Assembly: GCA_030062745.1 (NCBI GenBank)
Contig: CP099848.1
Span: 13,677,568 to 13,741,567 of the forward strand
Reading direction: 5' to 3'
DNA: 64,000 nucleotides
DNA from: Capitulum mitella
Taxonomy: Eukaryota; Arthropoda; Thecostraca; Pollicipedomorpha; Pollicipedidae
Positions 57,701 through 64,000 of the stretch are shown here, one piece after another. Made by a program: the position numbers and the translations under genes. The notes under the pieces are model-generated. The model saw only the letters and a list, made by a program, of their open reading frames with translations, had not been told where the DNA came from and searched no databases. Numbering within the stretch: the stretch's first letter is position 1; every line of letters starts with the position of its first letter.

Positions 57701-60700
57701 CGGCATCTCGAACGGCGTGACGGCCGGCTTGTCCTTCTCCCGGCAGCCGCGCACGTCGTTGTACAGCTTGGGCGACTGCACCGGATGGATGAAGGACGTG
57801 TAGTTCTGCGGTATGCTGATGCCGTCCTCTGCGGGGGACGCGACAAAGGTGTGAGGCAAGGACGACGACAACTGTGGCACTCTCTATGACAGCCATCAGC
57901 TCATCGTCGTTTGTGACCCATTTCCCCCTCGCGCAAGCAGAAACGCCACAAATCAACAGACAATAAAACTGGCAAGCAAGCACCACAACGACGCTGATGA
58001 ATGAGTTATTAACTGAATGAATCCAAGCTTGTCTCGATCGGTGCAGATGGCGCAGATGGTCTGCACACAACTTATGATACCAGTTTGTCAAATTCAACTT
58101 AGCTCTGTATCTTGGAGGACAAAACTGAGCTGGCGTGAGACACTGTCCAACCGCATTACGACTGAGCCCGGGCGGCCAGACAAGACTCCACGTGACGCCG
58201 CAGGTCATGGACCTCCATCCCCGTTCCCAGTCACTGTAACGCACCTTTCAGGTACTTTTGCGCGCCGTCCAGGCACTCTGGCGACAGCTCGTTGTCCCCG
58301 AACGAGCCAAGCAGCTCCGAGACGAGGATGTCGGCCTGCTCGGGCGCCTTCCAGTCGCGCATGTCGGAGGACACCACCACCACGCTGTCCCCCCACTCCT
58401 CCTCCACGGCCGTCTGCAGACTGCGGGCCCACAGACGGCCGTCAGCTGGCTGGGACATGTCGGAGGACACCACCACCACGCTGTCTCCAGTCTACTCGTC
58501 CGCGGACGTCCGCCCACTGTCCGTCCACACGCATGTCCGCTGGCTGAACAGCAGTGAGCAATGCAACTCCGTACACAGACGTTCTGATGAACCAACCAAG
58601 CGCCCGAGCCCCTTCCCTGAAAATTCTATCGAAGTCCCTAATGCATCGAAATGTCTTCCTTCACTTCAATGACAGCACGTCAGAAAGCCAGAGGCATAAT
58701 CGTTACATTGCTAATTCCCGCCAGTGGATAAAATAAGACAAACATCTTCCAACTGTGGACGGTGAATCCCGAACTAAACCTATGTGACAACTGAATGGAA
58801 GCAATGAGAACCAGCCGACCGCTGTCATGTCAGCTCAGCTTACGTGACCACGGCGTTCGGGTTTTTCTCGACGGCATAGACGCGGAGTGTCCTGGACGCC
58901 TGCCGAGCGGCCTGAAAGGCGGCCCTGACCAGGGGTCCCCGCCCGGCCCCGACCACCATCAACACTCTGAAATAAAAAACAAACACTATCACAGTCAAGG
59001 AAGACACGGATACGGAGAGGGCGCCCATTCTCACATATTTTCTTTGAAATTCGCCATGCCATTATCCCACGCATTCCCTGGCCGGGACCATCGCTGTATA
59101 CCGGAAGTGCAACGCATAAACACTGCTCTCTGAGAAGTGACGTATAATGTCCCGAAGCGTACCGTTGCTGAATGCGTCCAGCTTTGCGGATCACATTACT
59201 TCCAATTTTGTCGTATTTCATGAACCGTTTCCGACTTATCAGCCCAGAACAAAACCAATGCTGCAGACAAATGCCGCTTTCAAGAAAATGAACCCAGAGC
59301 CAACTTGGCACAAACTGATCTCACTTACATGGTGTCCTGGTCTTTCCTCTCATCAGGTACTCGATCCACGAAGGCCTGGTACATGGCGCGCTGGAGAAGG
59401 GCGCCAGAGTTAACGTCACGGACCGGCCGGCCCGAGGTCCGACACACGGCACGGACACCACCGACTCCACAGCCGGAGCTCAAACGGCAGACTTCATCCA
59501 CGCATTCCGCGACCACAGCATTTTCGTCAGCTGGAACCCGGGACCTGATTTAGAGCGAAGCATGCACCAGGAACGAGGCCATCTTCCAAGACACAAATGA
59601 CGACTGCGATGTTCACAACATCGCGAGCAACGTGTTCCATGGCCGGCTTGAGAACGAAGCCAAACTGGCAGTTCGCCTGGCAGTATGCCAGAGGATCGGT
59701 TCCGTACCTGGTACTCAGCGTATTTGACCGGACACTTTTCGAATATCTCGTACGTCTGCGACTCCAGGTTGTCCATCAGCGGCTGCAGCGGACACTGCAG
59801 ATAATCCTCGTAGCCGATGGCAAAGTCCGACAGCGGATTGTTGGACTCTTCCAAGAACACCTGCGGCGATCCGACAGCAAACATCACATTCAGCTGCCAT
59901 CCTTTCTTTACACTTCAGCGTCTTCCCAGATTTTCCTCCGAAAATGGCGAGTTAAAATCGCTTACACTTCAAGGGACACAGTAAGATTTCGAAAGGTTTT
60001 CTCGAGTCAAGCCGTTAAGGTCCAGGTCTGCTCGATTTTGCCGTTCCCTGTATCCCGCAGAACAGGCAGCGGACGGAAGTAGTACCCACGTCGGCCGGGG
60101 CGAAGGGATCGACGACCCGTCTGTCCGGTGCGCTGACCTGGTACAGGTGGTTCAGGTACTGCCAGTAGTGCTTCACGTGCTCGTGACGGTTCGCGCCCGT
60201 CACCACGAACTGACAGTTCAGGCGCATCGTACACTTGACCAGCTCTTGGTGGGCGCGCGTCAGCACTGGAAAGCCTTTCTGCAGAACACGCGGACACAAT
60301 GCATTACAGATTTGCAGTTACACGTACAGGCTCGCACTAAAACGCTGACAGCGATCCAAAAAAGACGAATAGCGAGTAGCGCGTGAACTCCATGGAAACA
60401 TCTCAATGCATGACTGCGCTGTCGTACAACCACTCGTCGGCACGACATTGGAAAAACGACAGGGTTTCTACGACACCGAATAACTAGCCCCTCCACGCCT
60501 CAAGTTCGCGAGACAACGGCGGCACGTCTTCCGCAGGCACGCCACATCATTCATCGACCGGGCGGCACTGCGGCCAGTCCCCTGCGCCGGCCGGGCCGTA
60601 CCTTGTTGGTGATGAAGACCTCGGCCGGCAGCATGACGCATTTGATGGGCTCGCCCATCCAGCGGTCGAGGCGGCGCGACTCGGGCAGGTCGGCGCCGAG

Positions 60701-63094
60701 CTCGAGGCAGACGCCCAGCCGCGACTCGGTGCCGGTGGCGTTGCGCAGCCGGTCCCACCAGTGCCAGGTGTCGTCGCCGGGCCGCTCGGCCGGCCCCGCC
60801 GCCTCGTCGCTCCGGTACTGGCGCTGCACCACCGCCGGCGACGTCAGCGGCACCTGGACCCAGATCTGAGGGCGGCGCGCGTCATCTCACGTCACGGGCG
60901 GCCGCCGGCCCGGGCACCTCACTGCGTCACGGCCCGCTGCCAGAGGAAAGAGCTTCATAAGTCACTACCCATAACTAACTAAGTCATACCCATAACTAAC
61001 TGGAACCCACGCCACTGCATCACTCCACAGGGCCGCCAGCAGGAAAACAATCTTGTCGTTTAGTCACCGGAGAACAGACAATCGCATCACGACCAGTCTC
61101 ACCAACAATAACAATTCCCAATAAGAACAGAGGGAGTAGTCCCTGCCAACATCTTACCGGACGCCAAACAGACAGCTGCGGTCACATGGCACGCAGCCTC
61201 CACGGCCGGCTGATGCGGTAAAGGCTGCCGGGAGACACCGCTGGGAGATGACGATAAAATCTACACCGTGCGCCAATCTCGATCCACTGTTTCCACCAGA
61301 AAATTGATCATCTATCCATTACACCATGCCCTTCCCACCGTCCCGGCCCCGGGGTTTCCGCCGTTGACCTGCGGTCGCGTCGCGCCGCGCCGCGCCGCGC
61401 CGGTACCTGGTACGAGCAGCTGTTGACCACGCGGCTGTAGAGGTGCCTGGCCAGGTTGACGTTGTCGGGCCCGTGCAGGCGCAGGCTGACGGCCGGCAGC
61501 GTCAGGTGCGCTGCCAGGCTGAGCTCCTCGGCCAGGGCCGCCTCTGACTGGCGCCGGACGGACGCCGACGCCGAGTCGAACGCCAGGTACGGCGACAGTT
61601 TCCCCACCACCAGCGTGTTCCAGTCTGGAGCACACCGGCCGGCGTCACACGGGCACCGACGGCAACTCAATGTGTCACGTTACCAGCAGCAGACTTCACT
61701 GGGGACAACATTCCTGGAACCACAGCGGCATCAACTCTGCGACATACACTGCCAAACAGTCCTGAATGACAAAGAAAAAAGTCATTTCACCACAAGAATA
61801 CAGTGCTGGGACAAGGTAAATATTTCATTTACAAAGCATTCCATTTCAGAAATTTTTTAGAACAAAAATACACGAAGTGTGCTTCAGAGCTATTCTGTTT
61901 TGAGCTTCTGATTACCCACAATGGTTAAATGAATATCCATTTGGCACAGCTGCCAATGTGTATTGTATATAACATCTAGCCCTATGGAAGTATGACAGAT
62001 GTAACCCTGACCTTTGATATGTAAAATTTACTATGCAAGGGTGACAGATGCAACCTGATTACCACTGCTCACTGACCTGCATTGCTCAGCACCATGTCCG
62101 ACCGTGTGAATGGCACGTTGCGCTCCTTCGGTTTCCCTGCGAGGAACTCACGCCGATAACGTGGGTGCACAATCGGCATGAATACAAACTGATACCTGCA
62201 ACAAGAAACATGCTTTGTCAAACCAAGCCAACCTCTAAACCATGGTGTGGCTATGCAAGCCAAACAGGACACACAACAAGCATGTGTCTGCTCAGCAATG
62301 CAAGTCAGCACTACATCAACACAGTTACCTGCATCTAAAAATGGCATCAGCTTGTGGAACATTTCATGTCAGAACATGCGAGAGGTATTCCTATGAGCAC
62401 CTGCATGACAAAAAAACTGATATTTTCACTTGATATTTTTGATAAATCCATATGATATTTTCATAACCTGTGTGCTGCAATTTTGCAAATGTATCAATGG
62501 CACTACAAATAAAAGCATGCAGGTTGCATTCGCTTGGACAATATTAGCCCACACATCCATTATCACCTGCACTAGTGCCACAAATTTATACATTAAATTG
62601 CTGATTTGGGTCCAATATCACATTTCTGACTCAGCAATACAACATATAGTGAATTATGGCATAACCTGTGATGTTTATTAGATTTAACTGAGATTATGAG
62701 TTAACACAACAAAACAGAGCACATGGTATGAGGATGTGACATGAGCAGAGGTGTTGCAATAGCTTTAGTTTGCACAAGATGAATGCTAGCAGGAACATGC
62801 AAAACATATCTGCTACCCCACAGTGTCCTAAAATACAACAATAAAGACATAACATGCATAACACCCATTCAGATACAGTGCCACTATTGATTTTTTATAT
62901 TACACCCCACAAAGGTAAAACATTCAAATATTCTATACAGGCCAAATCAAATGCAAAAGTTTGCTACAAACATTTCAGAGTTTGTTCCCACTGCCATCTC
63001 ACCCAGCCTCTGTGGCTCCAGATATGCTGTTGGGCACATCTGGCACTCCAATCAGGTCCAGACCACAGGATACGCGGTCTCGCCTGGGTGCCAT
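48731..63094 (-). CDS. PRMT5: PRMT5, type II protein arginine methyltransferase, complete, 12 exons
   Basis: PRMT5 makes symmetric dimethylarginine on Sm proteins and histones together with MEP50. Minus-strand exons in transcript order: 63094-63003, 62195-62077, 61624-61407, 60865-60602, 60278-60090, 59860-59708, 59390-59329, 58966-58844, 58420-58245, 57828-57625, 57214-57033, 48883-48731. They join in phase to 644 residues (human 637). The N-terminal TIM barrel runs from RVSCGLDL to the [20 protein letters not shown] linker. The SAM site is VVGAGRGPL (372-376 core) and [13 protein letters not shown]. The double-E loop [19 protein letters not shown] carries Glu442 and Glu451. Phe334 in TYEIFEK matches the Phe that sets symmetric dimethylation. 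The C-terminus GRSYTIGL is as in animals. Start: ATG at 63094, whose reading [14 protein letters not shown] matches the known N-terminus. The last intron (48884-57032) is 8.1 kb, far longer than the others. All catalytic residues I can check are present. Confidence 0.96.
49168..50380 (-). mobile_element. Non-autonomous TTAA-flanked DNA transposon (piggyBac-like), copy 2
   Basis: A 1213-bp element has perfect TTAA on both sides (49164-49167 and 50381-50384). Its termini are CCCTATTACCGGAGAG and the complement of CCTTGTTCCGGGCAGG. It is the inverted counterpart of 3205-4413. It has no transposase and is more intact at its target site than copy 1. It occupies the 3' end of the long last PRMT5 intron. 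Confidence 0.88.
50385..52950. other. PRMT5 last intron, no gene recognised
   Basis: AT-rich intronic sequence. A 140-codon plus-strand frame at 51567-51989 has no signal peptide, domain or GC-rich composition that I recognise, and I do not call it a gene. A G-run lies at 52769-52782 and a GC-rich patch at 52620-52920. Confidence 0.45.
52951..53069. repeat. Minisatellite of about 21 bp units
   Basis: Five to six tandem units match CTGACCCGGTCAGACACAAC, each itself a partial palindrome (GACCnGGTC). The array lies in the long PRMT5 intron. Confidence 0.88.
53070..57032. other. PRMT5 last intron, upstream half, no gene recognised
   Basis: No exon or transposon with matched ends was identified. 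Present are an AT palindromic patch near 53785-53825 (repeated ATAATTAT), a two-copy partial repeat around ACAAAATGTTACAAAT (53997-54092), and a G-run at 56776-56787. Confidence 0.45.
58360..58485 (-). repeat. 30-bp exon segment of PRMT5 duplicated into the flanking intron
   Basis: The 30 bases at 58360-58389, coding for [10 protein letters not shown] in the exon 58420-58245, recur identically at 58456-58485, upstream of the acceptor and 96 bp away. The intervening ACGGCCGTCTG-like words are also partly repeated. The intronic copy keeps the reading frame open up to the exon. Confidence 0.9.
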
Positions 63095-64000
63095 GCTACT
63101 GAGTTGAGAGCTGGTCTGAATCTGCCAACCGGACACAACATGCTTCAAACAAAGCTGTAAAGTATAATGACATCAACTACAGCTCAGCCCTTTACCACAT
63201 GTAATTTTGTTTACCAAGTACACTACACCACGGCAATACTGATAAAAATGAACTTCTTTGATTAGATGACTGACAATGGTATAACACCAAACAGCACATA
63301 TCTAACCACATAAAACTGACAGCATTTGGTCACATGTCATCATCAAAATGGCCCCACCATTTCAACATGAAATGTATGGTGTAATCAACTGACATGCTCT
63401 TTAATGACTGGATATTGGTGTAGGAATGACTGGAGATTTCTGAGCCCTTCTTGGAGAGAGGTACACACAGATTTCAGACCATTTCTTACCAGTTGCTGAC
63501 ATATGCCTAATTACCAAATCCCCAAATACTGGGGGTTGGGACCAGGGATGGACATCTGATTTATGTTCTTGGTGTCAGAGTACAATTTTTGTTTTGGAGT
63601 AAAAGGTTTTGCAAAGAGTAATATTGGTTTAAGTTGGCATTTTTGGTCTCAGTCAGTTATGACACCATGGCTGCTTCTCACTGAATGGAGAGAATCATTT
63701 GCTTGCAGTCAGAACTTTGTCAACATGGTTATAATGTAGCTTTTTGATGGAGGAACAAGATCAAACTTTTGGAGTAAAAACGATTTTGGAGCATATATTT
63801 CCTGGCACTCTTCAACACCAAAAACAGCACTTTTTCCATCCTTGTTTGGGACCCCAAATACCCCTGGATTTCCAGCCATGGGTGTAGCAATGAAGAAATA
63901 ATGGGTCTGACATCAGCATAATGTAGCAATGTAGTTGAACATGTAGCAATTTATTTGTGGAAAGCATTTTGGTAATCCTGCTATAGGAGAAGTAAAAAGT
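62200..64000. other. CpG-depleted block over the 5' end and upstream region of PRMT5
   Basis: I count only about ten CG dinucleotides in 1.8 kb, four of which lie in coding exon 1 (63003-63094), against dense CpG in the GC-rich exons from 61.6 kb downward. TG and CA are abundant. This mirrors the block at 31.3-33.1 kb at the 5' end of KTI12. Upstream of 63094 no promoter motif is obvious, and family A copy 3 lies at 63543-63844. Confidence 0.65.
63543..63844 (+). mobile_element. hAT-type MITE, family A copy 3
   Basis: A 302-bp element has termini CAGGGATGG and the complement of CAAGGATGG. The flanks GTTGGGAC and TTTGGGAC match at 7 of 8 bases, and shifting by one base gives the perfect 8-mer TTGGGACC. 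The interior matches the copies at 12820 (same orientation) and 26626 (inverted). It lies about 450 bp upstream of the PRMT5 start codon. Confidence 0.8.

Overview
This is eukaryotic nuclear DNA, almost certainly from an arthropod. Every gene is split by short GT-AG introns, and coding exons are very GC- and CpG-rich in an otherwise AT-leaning background. There are many micro- and minisatellites and short DNA transposons, and no operons or Shine-Dalgarno sites. GC-rich third codon positions and dense satellites fit a crustacean, possibly a thoracican barnacle. That placement is inference, not a direct reading.

Layout. (1) 0.2-20.9 kb, + strand: about 25 exons of a strawberry notch (SBNO1-type) DExD/H helicase-like nuclear regulator, complete at its 3' end, with a polyadenylation signal at 21.74 kb. 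(2) 20.9-26.4 kb: intergenic, with a hAT-type element carrying a long GA array. (3) 26.4-30.3 kb, + strand: a small protein with one V-type immunoglobulin domain. (4) 31.3-35.5 kb, + strand: a complete 6-exon KTI12 gene (Elongator partner, tRNA wobble-uridine modification). (5) 35.5-40.1 kb: mostly intergenic, with one unplaced GC-rich candidate exon. (6) 40.1-48.0 kb, + strand: an 11-exon secreted, probably GPI-anchored 5'-nucleotidase-family protein in which the recognised metal and catalytic motifs are replaced, followed by a long Pro/Ala stalk and a repeated DLLPSWL tail. (7) 63.1-48.7 kb, - strand: a complete 12-exon PRMT5 gene of 644 codons whose last intron is 8.1 kb.

Mobile DNA. Two 1.2 kb TTAA-flanked elements lie in opposite orientation. 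A hAT-like 2.0 kb element has a second small hAT-like element nested in it. Two more hAT-like elements (0.8 and 0.6 kb) and a three-copy family of about 300 bp elements with 8-bp target duplications are also present. None encodes a transposase. No retroviral or LTR element was recognised.

The genes do not form one pathway. sno, KTI12 and PRMT5 are housekeeping genes. The nucleotidase-like gene and PRMT5 converge tail to tail, and their 3' UTRs may overlap. The most unusual item is the apparently catalytically dead nucleotidase-like surface protein. The second is a sharp loss of CpG over the 5' parts of KTI12 and PRMT5, which suggests germline gene-body methylation.
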